From Bacteroidaceae bacterium (GTDB lineage Bacteria > Bacteroidota > Bacteroidia > Bacteroidales > Bacteroidaceae): 64,000 nt of DNA. Below the pieces are notes generated by a model that searched no databases, was not told the origin of the DNA, and was given only the letters and a program-made list of their open reading frames with translations. Every line of letters starts with the position of its first letter. Within the stretch, counting starts at the first letter, position 1. The stretch spans positions 41,757 to 105,756 of the forward strand of contig JAKSLJ010000008.1 of the NCBI GenBank assembly GCA_024401275.1, written 5' to 3'. The position numbers were made by a program, and so were the translations under genes. This document shows, one piece after another, positions 37,367-45,459 of the stretch.

Positions 37367-39859
37367 ATGAAACTCTCAGAATTGAAGAACGGCGAGTCCG
37401 GTTACATAGTGAAAGTGCTCGGCCACGGTGGTTTCCGCAAGCGCATTGTGGAGATGGGATTTATCCGTGGAAAGGAAGTCAAGGTGCTGCTCAACGCACC
37501 GCTTCAAGACCCAATAAAATACAAGATCATGGGTTACGAGGTAAGCCTTCGTCGTGCCGAAGCATCACAGATTGAGGTTGTGGCTGACCGCGCAAAAGCC
37601 AAGGAAGACCAAGCCGAAGGTCCTATTACCATCATCTCAAATGACGACTGCGCAGCCCAGGCAGAAGCCCATCGTCAGAGCCACACCATCAATGTCGCTC
37701 TCATCGGCAACCCGAACTGCGGCAAGACCTCGCTCTTCAACTTCGTTTCCGGAGCTCATGAGCGCGTAGGCAATTACTCTGGTGTAACGGTTGACGCTAA
37801 GGAAGGCTATGCCGAATACAAGGATTATTACTTCAACATCGTCGATCTGCCTGGCACATACTCTCTATCAGCCTATAGCCCAGAGGAGCTCTATGTTCGC
37901 AAACAGATTGTGGAAAAGATGCCTGATGTCATTATTAATGTCATTGACTCTTCCAACATCGAGCGAAATCTCTACCTCACCACGCAGCTCATCGACATGA
38001 ACCTTCGTGTCGTTGGTGCGCTCAACATGTTTGACGAATTCGAAAGTCGTGGCGACAAGCTCGACATGGACATTCTTGGCGAACTCTTCGGCATTCCGAT
38101 GATTCCTACTGTCTTCAAGAACGGCAAGGGCGTAAACGAGCTTTTCGACACAATCATCCGCGTTTATGAGGGCAAACCTTTCATAAAGACGCACTCTCAC
38201 GACGATGTCCACGAAAATGCAGAAGCCCACCTCCACTCGCACCCTATCAGCGAAGGTCGCCAATCTCATCGCCGCCACACTCACGACCATTCTCTTCGCC
38301 ACATCCACCTTAACTATGGCGAGGTCATCATGAATGCCATTCAGAACATCCAGACGGAGCTGAAGAAGAACAACGATCTCCGACTGAAATACTCTACCCG
38401 CTATGTTGCCGTAAAACTTCTTGAAAACGATCATGAAGCCGACCGCAAGCTCAAAGACCTCCCTAACTACAAGGACATCATCCGAGTACGCGACGAGCAG
38501 GCAGCCATTATCCAGAGAGAACTCAACGAAGATTCCGAGACAGCCATCATGAATGCGCGCTACGGCATAATCCATGGTGCACTCAGCGAAGCCAACAACG
38601 AGGAAGGAACTCGCACCAACACCTACGAGTTCACTCATGCTCTCGATGCCATTCTGACGCATCGCTTTTTCGGTTTCCCGATGTTCTTCCTAATGCTATT
38701 TGCCATGTTCTACGCAACATTCGCTCTTGGCCAATATCCGATGGACTGGATTGACTGCGGCGTAGGTTACCTGTCTGATTGGCTTCGTGGAATACTTCCT
38801 GAAGGCATTATCCAAGACATGGTTGTTGACGGAGCAATTGCCGGTGTTGGAGCCGTAATAGTCTTCCTTCCGCAGATACTCATTCTCTACACCTTCATCT
38901 CCATAATGGAAGACTCCGGCTACATGTCTCGCGCAGCCTTCATCATGGATAAACTGATGCACAAGATGGGACTTCACGGCAAGTCATTCATTCCGCTCAT
39001 CATGGGCTTTGGCTGCAATGTTCCTGCCGTAATGGCTACGCGCACCATTGAAAGCCGCCGATCAAGGCTACTTACCATGATGGTCATTCCGTTCATGAGT
39101 TGCTCTGCGCGCTTGCCTATATATATAATGATTGTAGGCACATTCTTCGCCGTTCAGTATCAGTCGCTCATGCTTATCGCGCTTTACATCATCGGCATAC
39201 TTGTGGCAGTCATCGTAAGCCGACTTTTCAGCAAGTTCCTCATCACGGGCGAAGACACTCCGTTCGTCATGGAGCTGCCGCCTTATCGCTTTCCTACGGC
39301 AAAGGCAATCATGCGCCACACATGGGAGAAAGGAAAACAATATCTCAAGAAGATGGGCGGAATAATCCTCGTCGGCTCACTCGTTGTCTGGGCATTGAGC
39401 TATTTCCCACACAATCCGGAGCTGTCAAATCAGCAACAGCAGGAGAACAGCTACCTCGGACAAATAGGAAAAGCCATAGAGCCAATCTTCACTCCACAAG
39501 GATTCGATTGGAAACTAGATGTCAGCCTCTGTGCCGGAGTCAGTGCCAAGGAGATCACAGCCTCTACCATGGGCGTACTCTACGCTGACAACGAAGAAGT
39601 AGCAGACAACACTCTCGACCAATCAGAGCGCTATCCTGTTCTTCGCCAGAAGATGGAGGCAAACGGCATTGATGCCCTCACCGCTTTCTGCTATCTTATC
39701 TTCGTTCTCATCTATTTCCCTTGCATTGCCACCATCTCTGCCATAAAGGCTGAGACAGGTTCATGGCGTTGGGCACTCTTCGCAGCAGGCTACACTACCC
39801 TACTCGCCTGGATTGTCTCTGCCATCGTCAAGCAAGTCGGTTTACTCTTTTTACCTTAA
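37367..39859 (+). CDS. feoB: FeoA-FeoB fusion, ferrous iron transporter
   Basis: I place the start at the ATG at 37367 (830 aa); the codon at 37301 lies upstream of the promoter box. Residues 1-75 are a FeoA/SH3-like domain (MKLSELKNGESGYIVKVLG). The FeoB G domain follows with NPNCGKTSLFN (G1), DLPGTYSLS (G3) and NMFDE (G4). Two gate domains and about ten membrane helices complete a ferrous iron importer. Between G domain and channel (about 274-316) is a His-rich stretch (THSHDDVHENAEAHLHSH and later RRHTHDHSLRHIH) that may bind metal. FeoA-FeoB fusion is usual in Bacteroidetes. Confidence 0.95.
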   Translation: MKLSELKNGESGYIVKVLGHGGFRKRIVEMGFIRGKEVKVLLNAPLQDPIKYKIMGYEVSLRRAEASQIEVVADRAKAKEDQAEGPITIISNDDCAAQAEAHRQSHTINVALIGNPNCGKTSLFNFVSGAHERVGNYSGVTVDAKEGYAEYKDYYFNIVDLPGTYSLSAYSPEELYVRKQIVEKMPDVIINVIDSSNIERNLYLTTQLIDMNLRVVGALNMFDEFESRGDKLDMDILGELFGIPMIPTVFKNGKGVNELFDTIIRVYEGKPFIKTHSHDDVHENAEAHLHSHPISEGRQSHRRHTHDHSLRHIHLNYGEVIMNAIQNIQTELKKNNDLRLKYSTRYVAVKLLENDHEADRKLKDLPNYKDIIRVRDEQAAIIQRELNEDSETAIMNARYGIIHGALSEANNEEGTRTNTYEFTHALDAILTHRFFGFPMFFLMLFAMFYATFALGQYPMDWIDCGVGYLSDWLRGILPEGIIQDMVVDGAIAGVGAVIVFLPQILILYTFISIMEDSGYMSRAAFIMDKLMHKMGLHGKSFIPLIMGFGCNVPAVMATRTIESRRSRLLTMMVIPFMSCSARLPIYIMIVGTFFAVQYQSLMLIALYIIGILVAVIVSRLFSKFLITGEDTPFVMELPPYRFPTAKAIMRHTWEKGKQYLKKMGGIILVGSLVVWALSYFPHNPELSNQQQQENSYLGQIGKAIEPIFTPQGFDWKLDVSLCAGVSAKEITASTMGVLYADNEEVADNTLDQSERYPVLRQKMEANGIDALTAFCYLIFVLIYFPCIATISAIKAETGSWRWALFAAGYTTLLAWIVSAIVKQVGLLFLP

Positions 39860-39890
39860 TTCAGCGGCACTTTTGACTTAACTTTATTCA

Positions 39891-39933
39891 ACAGCCATCC
39901 ACAGTTACCTCTTGGTGTTCTGCGGATGGCTGT
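39891..39933 (+). terminator. Terminator of feoB
   Basis: ACAGCCATCCACAG pairs with CTGCGGATGGCTGT around a 15-base loop. The T-rich tract TTCTATTTTTTG comes slightly later. Confidence 0.65.
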
Positions 39934-39976
39934 TGTGTAGATATTACCATTCTATTTTTTGTTTGTTGGGCGAAGT

Positions 39977-40270
39977 TTACTGAGCCTCACGGTGTAAGCA
40001 AAATACTGCGATAGGCTTACAAAATGTCAGTTCCGGCGTTGTGCGGATTTTCGGGCAGATAATTGGACAATAACCGAAAATGGCCGTCAAACACGGCATT
40101 TTTTCAATGCTTTGCGGCTGTTTTGCGACGCCAGGAAGCGCCATTTCCATTTCGCAGTCAGTTTTGTGTAACTTCGCAGGTCGTTTTGATGTGTTTCTTG
40201 GGGAGTTTTGATGCGAAAGAGAGCCTGAAAATGCGTGACATACTCCAATTTTCGGCAACATTATCGTGGT
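39977..40270. repeat. Candidate dispersed repeat in the feoB-rpoD gap
   Basis: A roughly 290-base block differs in composition from its surroundings, with CGG/GCG-rich words (TTCCGGCGTTGTGCGG, GGCCGTCAAACACGGC). It carries a minus-strand frame of 94 codons with no recognisable fold, and reads like decayed or repeat DNA of the kind scattered through Prevotella genomes. I recall similar text from other Prevotella but cannot verify copy number. No promoter or family supports a gene. Confidence 0.4.
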
Positions 40271-40439
40271 TCAGGAATAATAGCAGCTGATTATCAGCCA
40301 GTTATATCTTAACGAGGTTCTTGTATTTGTGCACACTTACACACACGTACTATAAGCCAAGGAAATCGGGTTAAGAAAAAGCAAAGTGTAAGGAAAAGTG
40401 GCGATTTTGCTAACCGTGCCTAAAAATAAACGCTAAAAA

Positions 40440-40613
40440 CACGGACGGACGGACAAAAAATGTAACAGACATTTTTTTCACTCCTATTCTTAATATTATC
40501 TTCTTTCTTTAATTAAATTAATTATATAGATGTGTAAGACTTAAAAGGGATATAATTTTTGTCCGTCCGTCCGTGATTTTTTCCGTTTTACGCGCGGACA
40601 GACACGGAAAAAA
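40440..40613. repeat. GACG tetranucleotide inverted repeat, locus 2
   Basis: CACGGACGGACGGACAAAAA (40440-40459) pairs with TTTTTGTCCGTCCGTCCGTG (40555-40574), a perfect long-range match with about 95 bases between. Inside is AAAAATGT-AACAG-ACATTTTT. A second hairpin, TTTTTCCGT/ACGGAAAAA, follows at about 40579-40613. Both this locus and 13576-13637 end in (G)GAAAAAAACATT-like text. Confidence 0.75.
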
Positions 40614-40624
40614 AACATTCCAAA

Positions 40625-40664
40625 GAAAAAGCCTCCGCACTTTTTATGGTGTGGAGGCTGAATC
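40625..40664 (-). terminator. Terminator of rpoD
   Basis: AGCCTCCRCAC and its complement pair around an 8-base loop; on the minus strand TTTTTCTTTGG follows. It lies 18 bases after the rpoD stop codon. Confidence 0.85.
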
Positions 40665-40682
40665 CTTGTATGATTTTGTTTC

Positions 40683-41549
40683 TTAAAGATACTTTTGGAG
40701 GATCTGTGAGCAACCGCTTTCCTGAAGTTTGCGGATGCCTTTGTCGCAGATCTGGCGGACACGCTCTCGGGTGAGTCCGAGTTCCTCGCCGATGTATTCC
40801 AAGCCCATTGGCTGTTCGCCAAGTCCAAATGCCTTGCGGATGATGAAGCTCTCACGCTCTGAGAGTGCTCGGTCGAGAACGCTCTGGATGTCATGCTCGA
40901 GCGACTGCTGGTCGACGATACGGTCGGCACGGTCTGCCTGTCCTGATGGCATAACATCGAGGAGAGTGTTGTCCTCGCCATCCTGGAACGGCTTGTCGAA
41001 GCTGACATGGTGCTGGTCGGCGCTGATGGCCTTGGCAATGGTGCGCTCGTCCTGTCCTGTTATGGCTGAGAGTTCCTCGATGGATGGCTCGCGCATGTTC
41101 TCCTGCTCGAACTTTGACTTCGCCTTGCTGATCTTGTTGAGCGAACCTACCTGGTTCAAAGGAAGACGCACGATGCGGCTCTGCTCTGCGATAGCCTGCA
41201 TGATGCTCTGGCGAATCCACCAAACGGCGTAAGAGATGAACTTGAAACCTCGTGTTTCATCAAAGAGCTCGGCAGCCTTGATAAGTCCGAAGTTGCCCTC
41301 ATCGATAAGGTCGGTGAGCGAGAGTCCCTGATGCTGATACTGCTTTGCTACAGAGACAACGAATCTGAGGTTTGCGCAAACGAGTTTGTTGCGTGCCTTC
41401 TCTGCCTTTCTGCCTCCCTTGCGAATCTCTGCTGCAAGCTCGATTTCCTCCTCAATGGAGAGCATTGGGATATGGCTTATTTCAAACAAGAACTTGTCTA
41501 TACCGCTGTCACGGTTTGTGATAGTCTTCTGGATTTTAAGTTGTCTCAT
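40683..41549 (-). CDS. rpoD: Primary sigma factor of Bacteroidetes type
   Basis: The protein has 288 aa. It directs RNA polymerase to housekeeping promoters. There is no region 1.1; Bacteroidetes primary sigma factors are short like this. Region 2 includes NLRFVVSVAKQYQHQGLSLTD and LIDEGNFGLIKAAELFDETRG, with KFISYAVWWIRQSIMQAI; region 3 follows; region 4 is YIGEELGLTRERVRQICDKGI. This family reads the TAnnTTTG/TTTG promoters seen across the window. The gene has its own -7 box, a leader with tandem palindromes and a strong terminator, so it is a single-gene unit. Confidence 0.95.
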   Translation of the reverse strand: MRQLKIQKTITNRDSGIDKFLFEISHIPMLSIEEEIELAAEIRKGGRKAEKARNKLVCANLRFVVSVAKQYQHQGLSLTDLIDEGNFGLIKAAELFDETRGFKFISYAVWWIRQSIMQAIAEQSRIVRLPLNQVGSLNKISKAKSKFEQENMREPSIEELSAITGQDERTIAKAISADQHHVSFDKPFQDGEDNTLLDVMPSGQADRADRIVDQQSLEHDIQSVLDRALSERESFIIRKAFGLGEQPMGLEYIGEELGLTRERVRQICDKGIRKLQESGCSQILQKYL

Positions 41550-41555
41550 ATTTTA

Positions 41556-41602
41556 TTTTTGTTCAATTGTGTACAAAAATTTTTGTTCAATTACGTACAA
41601 AA
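41556..41602 (-). promoter_or_regulatory. Tandem palindromic repeats in the rpoD leader
   Basis: Two copies, 24 bases apart, of TTTTTGTTCAATTNNGTACAAAA (41556-41579 and 41580-41602). Each is a near-palindrome with arms TTTTGTTCA/TGTACAAAA. They fill the space between the -7 box at 41616-41609 and the start codon. Confidence 0.65.
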
Positions 41603-41608
41603 GGGTTG

Positions 41609-41616
41609 CAAATTTA
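41609..41616 (-). promoter_or_regulatory. -7 element of rpoD
   Basis: TAAATTTG on the minus strand fits TAnnTTTG. RNA would start near 41602, at the edge of the tandem palindromes. No good -33 box is seen. Confidence 0.5.
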
Positions 41617-41685
41617 AGATATTTTCCGGAAATAAGGCTCGCAAAAATCCACAAATCAAGTGCAAAATGAATGTAAATCAACGAT

Positions 41686-42084
41686 TTAGCGATAATCGTC
41701 GCGTGTAAACATCACATCAATGACCGTATTTGACGGATCTGTGAGCGGATAATAGACATAGCGGAAAGCATAGCCTGCTTCCTTGTATTTCATCTTTGCC
41801 GGATCGTTCTTGAGATTGCTGAGAAGTGCCTGTCGGGTAAGGTCTGCGTTGAGGTCTTCTATGTTGTATTTTGGCGAGATTGACTGATAGTAAGTGAAGG
41901 TCTTGGAGTCGACATTGAAGGTCAGGCTGTCAATGGTGAGTTCTCGCGAGATGGGAACGGGGCAGTTTTTCTCAGTGAACTCATCGGCCTCGCGCTTTGC
42001 TTTTTCCTCCATGGTTTCTGCGCATGAAGCCAGAAGAATTGCCGGAGTGGCAGCTGCGATATATTTCAGAATATTCGTTTTCAT
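41686..42084 (-). CDS. Small lipoprotein of unknown function
   Basis: The protein has 132 aa with a lipoprotein signal (ILLASCAE, Cys at residue 21). The mature part begins with a charged helix (TMEEKAKREADEFTEKN) and continues as a compact alpha/beta sequence (TIDSLTFNVDSKTFTYYQSI, then YAFRYVYYPLTDPS). I do not recognise a named family; it is similar in layout to small periplasmic lipoproteins of Bacteroidales. It lies upstream of rpoD on the same strand with 136 bases between that include the rpoD promoter, so it is transcribed separately or reads into rpoD. Confidence 0.7.
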   Translation of the reverse strand: MKTNILKYIAAATPAILLASCAETMEEKAKREADEFTEKNCPVPISRELTIDSLTFNVDSKTFTYYQSISPKYNIEDLNADLTRQALLSNLKNDPAKMKYKEAGYAFRYVYYPLTDPSNTVIDVMFTRDDYR

Positions 42085-42205
42085 AATTCGTTTTTTACAT
42101 AAACAAAACGCAGAAACGCATTGATTTATTGCATTGGCATAACATAAACATCAAGAAAAAAGCATTTATTAATGAAAAAGGGGCGGCAAAACCGACTTTT
42201 CAACA

Positions 42206-42222
42206 TAATTTTGTTAATTTTG
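42206..42222 (+). promoter_or_regulatory. Two -7 elements before purH
   Basis: TAATTTTG occurs at 42206-42213 and again at 42215-42222, 34-50 bases before the ATG at 42256. The purH-mre-rodA cluster may thus have two start points. Confidence 0.5.
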
Positions 42223-42255
42223 TACCCAAATTTGCAACAAACATTACCAAAGATT

Positions 42256-42849
42256 ATGGCAGATAACAAAAAGATAAAGACAGCGCTCGTTTCAGTATTC
42301 CACAAAGATGGTCTCGACGAGCTCCTTAAGAAACTCAATGAAGAGGGCGTGAAATTCCTCTCTACAGGTGGTACACAGTCATTCATCGAAAGCCTCGGCT
42401 ACGAGTGCCAGAAGGTAGAAGACGTAACAACTTACCCATCCATCCTCGGCGGTCGCGTGAAGACTCTCCACCCAAAGGTGTTTGGCGGCATCCTCGGTCG
42501 TCGCGAGAATGAGGGCGACAAGGCTCAGATGGCACAGTACGAGATTCCTGAAATCGACCTCGTAATCGTTGACCTCTACCCATTCGAGCAGACAGTTGCC
42601 AGCGGTGCTTCTGAGGCAGACATCATCGAGAAGATTGACATCGGCGGCATCTCTCTCATCCGCGCCGGAGCAAAGAACTTCAACGATGTTGTAATCGTTC
42701 CAAGCAAGGCTGAATACAGCGTTCTCCTTGACATCCTCAACGAGCAGGGCGCAGAGACAACTATGGCACAGCGCAAGATGTTCGCTACACGCGCTTTCGG
42801 CGTAAGCAGCAACTACGACACAGCCATTCACAATTGGTTCAACAAATAA
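42256..42849 (+). CDS. purH: IMP cyclohydrolase domain of PurH only
   Basis: The protein has 197 aa from the ATG at 42256; the longer frame from 42172 starts in the promoter region. It is the N-terminal MGS-like half of PurH, which closes FAICAR to IMP in the last step of purine synthesis: LVSVFHKDGLDELLKKL, FLSTGGTQSFIES, GGRVKTLHPKVFGGIL, IDLVIVDLYPFEQTV, IDIGGISLIRAGAKNF. It ends AFGVSSNYDTAIHNWFNK, where bifunctional PurH (about 510 aa) would go on into the AICAR transformylase domain. No remnant follows, so this is a clean single-domain form. Transformylation must be done by another protein elsewhere. Confidence 0.9.
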   Translation: MADNKKIKTALVSVFHKDGLDELLKKLNEEGVKFLSTGGTQSFIESLGYECQKVEDVTTYPSILGGRVKTLHPKVFGGILGRRENEGDKAQMAQYEIPEIDLVIVDLYPFEQTVASGASEADIIEKIDIGGISLIRAGAKNFNDVVIVPSKAEYSVLLDILNEQGAETTMAQRKMFATRAFGVSSNYDTAIHNWFNK

Positions 42850-42911
42850 AAAAAACGGAAAATGAAAAGTGAAAAATCGAGGCGCAGCACTCTTCACTTT
42901 TCACTTTTCAC
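42850..42911 (+). repeat. AT-rich inverted repeat with GCGCAGC core, copy 2
   Basis: GAAAATGAAAAGTGAAAAAT is followed by GAGGCGCAGCAC and TCTTCACTTTTCACTTTTCAC. The arms pair to form a long hairpin, in the gap between purH and mreB. Confidence 0.75.
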
Positions 42912-42928
42912 CCAACAAAAAAGAGAAT

Positions 42929-44026
42929 ATGGGAAGTTTTATGGAAGGCCTTTCCAATGGTTTCAAATCATTGCTTGACCCACGCAGCAAGAAGAGTCGC
43001 TCAGGCTTCTTCTCTTTCGTGCAGGAGATAGCAATGGACCTTGGTACAGCCAACACTATCATCATAAACAGCGACGGAAAGATTGTTGTCGATGAGCCTT
43101 CGGTAGTTGCCCTCGACAAGCGCACCGAGAAGATGCGTGCCGTAGGTTCAAAGGCCAAGCTCATGTACGAGAAGGAGAATCCGGACATCCGCGTTATCCG
43201 TCCTCTCCGCGACGGTGTGATTGCTGACTTCTCTGCCTGCGAGCAGATGATGCGCGGTCTTATCGGCATGGTTCACTCCGGTCGCCACTTCTTCTCTCCT
43301 TCACTGAGAATGGTCATCGGCGTTCCTTCGGGTTCTACGGAAGTTGAGCTTCGTGCCGTTCGCGACTCTGCCGAGCGCGCTGACGGACGCGATGTTTACC
43401 TCATCTTCGAGCCAATGGCAGCAGCCGTAGGTATCGGTCTTGATGTGGAAGCCCCAGAAGGCAACATGATTGTTGATATCGGTGGTGGTTCTACGGAGAT
43501 TGCCGTAATCTCGCTTGGCGGTATCGTAACAAACAGCTCTATCCGTACTGCGGGCGACGAACTTACATTCGCTATCCAGGACTACATGAGTTCACAGCAC
43601 AATGTGAAGGTGTCTGAGCGTATGGCCGAGCGTATCAAGATTGCCGTTGGCTCTGCCCTGACAGACCTTGGCGACGACGCTCCGGACGACTACATCGTAA
43701 ACGGTCCGAACAAGATTACCGCCCTCCCAATGAAGGTGCCTGTATGCTACCAGGAAATCGCTCACTGTCTTGACCGTACAATCACTCTCATCGAGAATGC
43801 CGTACACAACGCTCTCGAGCATACTCCACAGGAGCTTTATGCCGACCTGATGACAAACGGTATCTGGATTACCGGTGGTGGTGCGCTGCTCCGTGGTCTT
43901 GACCGCCGTCTTGAGGCTAAGTTCCAGATGCCTTTCCATATCGCGGAAGATCCGTTGCGCAGTGTTGCGCGCGGCGCCGGCATCGCCCTCAAGAATGTTG
44001 ACCGATTCACATTCCTCATGAGATAA
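42929..44026 (+). CDS. mreB: Rod-shape determining protein MreB
   Basis: I place the start at the ATG at 42929 (365 aa); a frame from 42869 would start within the repeat. MreB is a bacterial actin that guides side-wall synthesis. Actin-fold motifs are AMDLGTANTII (phosphate 1), EPMAAAVGIGLDVEAPEGNMIVDIGGGSTEIAV (phosphate 2; only pieces quoted) and WITGGGALLRGLDRR (adenosine). The N-terminus has an extra 25-30 residues before the usual FSFVQEIAMDLG, including an amphipathic piece FMEGLSNGFKSLLD that may bind the membrane. It is the first gene of the morphogenesis cluster. Confidence 0.95.
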   Translation: MGSFMEGLSNGFKSLLDPRSKKSRSGFFSFVQEIAMDLGTANTIIINSDGKIVVDEPSVVALDKRTEKMRAVGSKAKLMYEKENPDIRVIRPLRDGVIADFSACEQMMRGLIGMVHSGRHFFSPSLRMVIGVPSGSTEVELRAVRDSAERADGRDVYLIFEPMAAAVGIGLDVEAPEGNMIVDIGGGSTEIAVISLGGIVTNSSIRTAGDELTFAIQDYMSSQHNVKVSERMAERIKIAVGSALTDLGDDAPDDYIVNGPNKITALPMKVPVCYQEIAHCLDRTITLIENAVHNALEHTPQELYADLMTNGIWITGGGALLRGLDRRLEAKFQMPFHIAEDPLRSVARGAGIALKNVDRFTFLMR

Positions 44027-44050
44027 TCAGACACATGAGATAAAAATCAG

Positions 44051-44917
44051 ATGAAGAACCTCATAGATTTTCTTACAAAGAACGCTCACTGGTTCCTATT
44101 ACTGCTCCTCGAAATTCTGGGAGCAGTATTGTTGTTTAGATTCAACAGTTACCAGGGAAGCGTTTATTACACTACGGCAAACGCCATTAGTGGGAAAATC
44201 TATGAGATTCACTCTTCATTGCTGGCTTTCATTCATCAGGCGGAAAACAACGAGGCTCTCACGCAGCGAAACTACATGCTGGAGCAGGAACTGGTGCGAC
44301 TGCAGACTCTCCTGGACAAGGACGGCACAAGCAAGGACTCTACCGTCATTGCCATGAACGACAGTGCTACGAACCACATAAAGACCATTCCAGCCAAGGT
44401 TATCACTAACGAGATAAACAAATCGGAGAACTACATCACCATAAACAAAGGTACGGACGACGGCGTGCGACCAGACATGGCTGTAACTTCCGGACTTGGA
44501 CCTGTGGGTGTGGTTTACATGTCTTCTGCCCACTACTCCATCGTTGTGCCTCTGATAAACACTCACTCTTCGCTCAGCGTAAGAATACGCGGCGAGAAAT
44601 ACTTCGGCAACCTGAAGTGGGAAGGCCAACAGATAAACGAAGCTGAGGTGGAAGACATTCCGCGCTTCGCCAAGTTCGACCCAGAGACGGCGTGGATTGA
44701 GACGAGCGGCTATTCGTCAATCTTCCCTGAAGGCATCATCGTGGGCAAGGTGAAGCATGTCTATTTCTCTTCCGACGGTCTTGCCTATCGCCTGAACATA
44801 GAACTCACAACCGACTTTGCCCGACTTCGCGATGTGCTTGTCATAGACAACAAACGACAGCTTGAGAAGATAAACCTCATGCGTTCAGCAAAAGATTCCA
44901 TTAATGTGAGCAAATGA
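44051..44917 (+). CDS. mreC: Rod-shape determining protein MreC
   Basis: The protein has 288 aa. A single N-terminal membrane helix (about 14-31) precedes a coiled-coil (NNEALTQRNYMLEQELVRLQ). The periplasmic beta domain follows (AKVITNEINKSENYITINKG, then VVYMSSAHYSIVVPLINTHS). MreC is the periplasmic scaffold linking MreB with PBP2 and RodA. It lies 24 bases after mreB and its end overlaps mreD by 4 bases (ATGA). Confidence 0.93.
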   Translation: MKNLIDFLTKNAHWFLLLLLEILGAVLLFRFNSYQGSVYYTTANAISGKIYEIHSSLLAFIHQAENNEALTQRNYMLEQELVRLQTLLDKDGTSKDSTVIAMNDSATNHIKTIPAKVITNEINKSENYITINKGTDDGVRPDMAVTSGLGPVGVVYMSSAHYSIVVPLINTHSSLSVRIRGEKYFGNLKWEGQQINEAEVEDIPRFAKFDPETAWIETSGYSSIFPEGIIVGKVKHVYFSSDGLAYRLNIELTTDFARLRDVLVIDNKRQLEKINLMRSAKDSINVSK

Positions 44918-45417
44918 GCACCTACACTCTCCGCAAAATAAGACTGTTCATCATCCTCGTACTCGTGCAGGCGCTGGTGCTGAACTATGTGCAGCTTTTC
45001 GGTTGCGCTACACCTTTATTATATATATACTTCCTCATTGAACTGCCTCGCGGCATTGCAAAATGGAAGCTCTATTTGTGGGGATTCTTCCTAGGTCTTG
45101 CCATCGACACCTTCCTTAACACGCCGGGCGTAGCCACTATCTCATGCACTACGGCAGCAGCCTTGAGACCTTACATCCTGGAGCCGTTCCTCACCGTTGA
45201 CGCCTCAGCGGAGTTTGAGCCGAGCATCCGACAGATGGGATTCGACAAATACATGTATTTCTCAGGCACTTACACTGCTCTCTACTGCATAATATTCTTT
45301 ACGGTGGACTATTTTACGCTCTGGCATTTCGGACTTTGGCTGCTCAGCATCTTTGCAAGCTTTTTCCTTACACTGCTGACCATCGGAGCAGTGGCACTTG
45401 CTTTCCAGAAGAGATAA
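44914..45417 (+). CDS. mreD: Rod-shape determining protein MreD
   Basis: The protein has 167 aa with five to six hydrophobic segments, in the normal range. The sequence is weakly conserved, as usual for MreD. It is recognised by size, hydrophobicity, the conserved GFFLGLAIDTFLNTPGV region and its place after mreC with a 4-base overlap. It is an inner-membrane partner of MreC in the elongasome. Confidence 0.9.
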   Translation: MSTYTLRKIRLFIILVLVQALVLNYVQLFGCATPLLYIYFLIELPRGIAKWKLYLWGFFLGLAIDTFLNTPGVATISCTTAAALRPYILEPFLTVDASAEFEPSIRQMGFDKYMYFSGTYTALYCIIFFTVDYFTLWHFGLWLLSIFASFFLTLLTIGAVALAFQKR

Positions 45418-45459
45418 TTGCCGGTTTTCTTGTCTTGTCCTAAAAAAGAATAGCAGGAA

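Noticed and set aside
37868-38662. 264-codon minus-strand frame
   Set aside because: It is antisense of feoB, whose motifs are clear.
39977-40261. 94-codon minus-strand frame as a gene
   Set aside because: No recognisable family, signal or promoter, and its DNA looks like repeat material. I keep it as a repeat candidate only.
42172-42255. Upstream extension of PurH
   Set aside because: It would place the start inside the promoter boxes and add a Lys/Leu-rich stretch not found in PurH.
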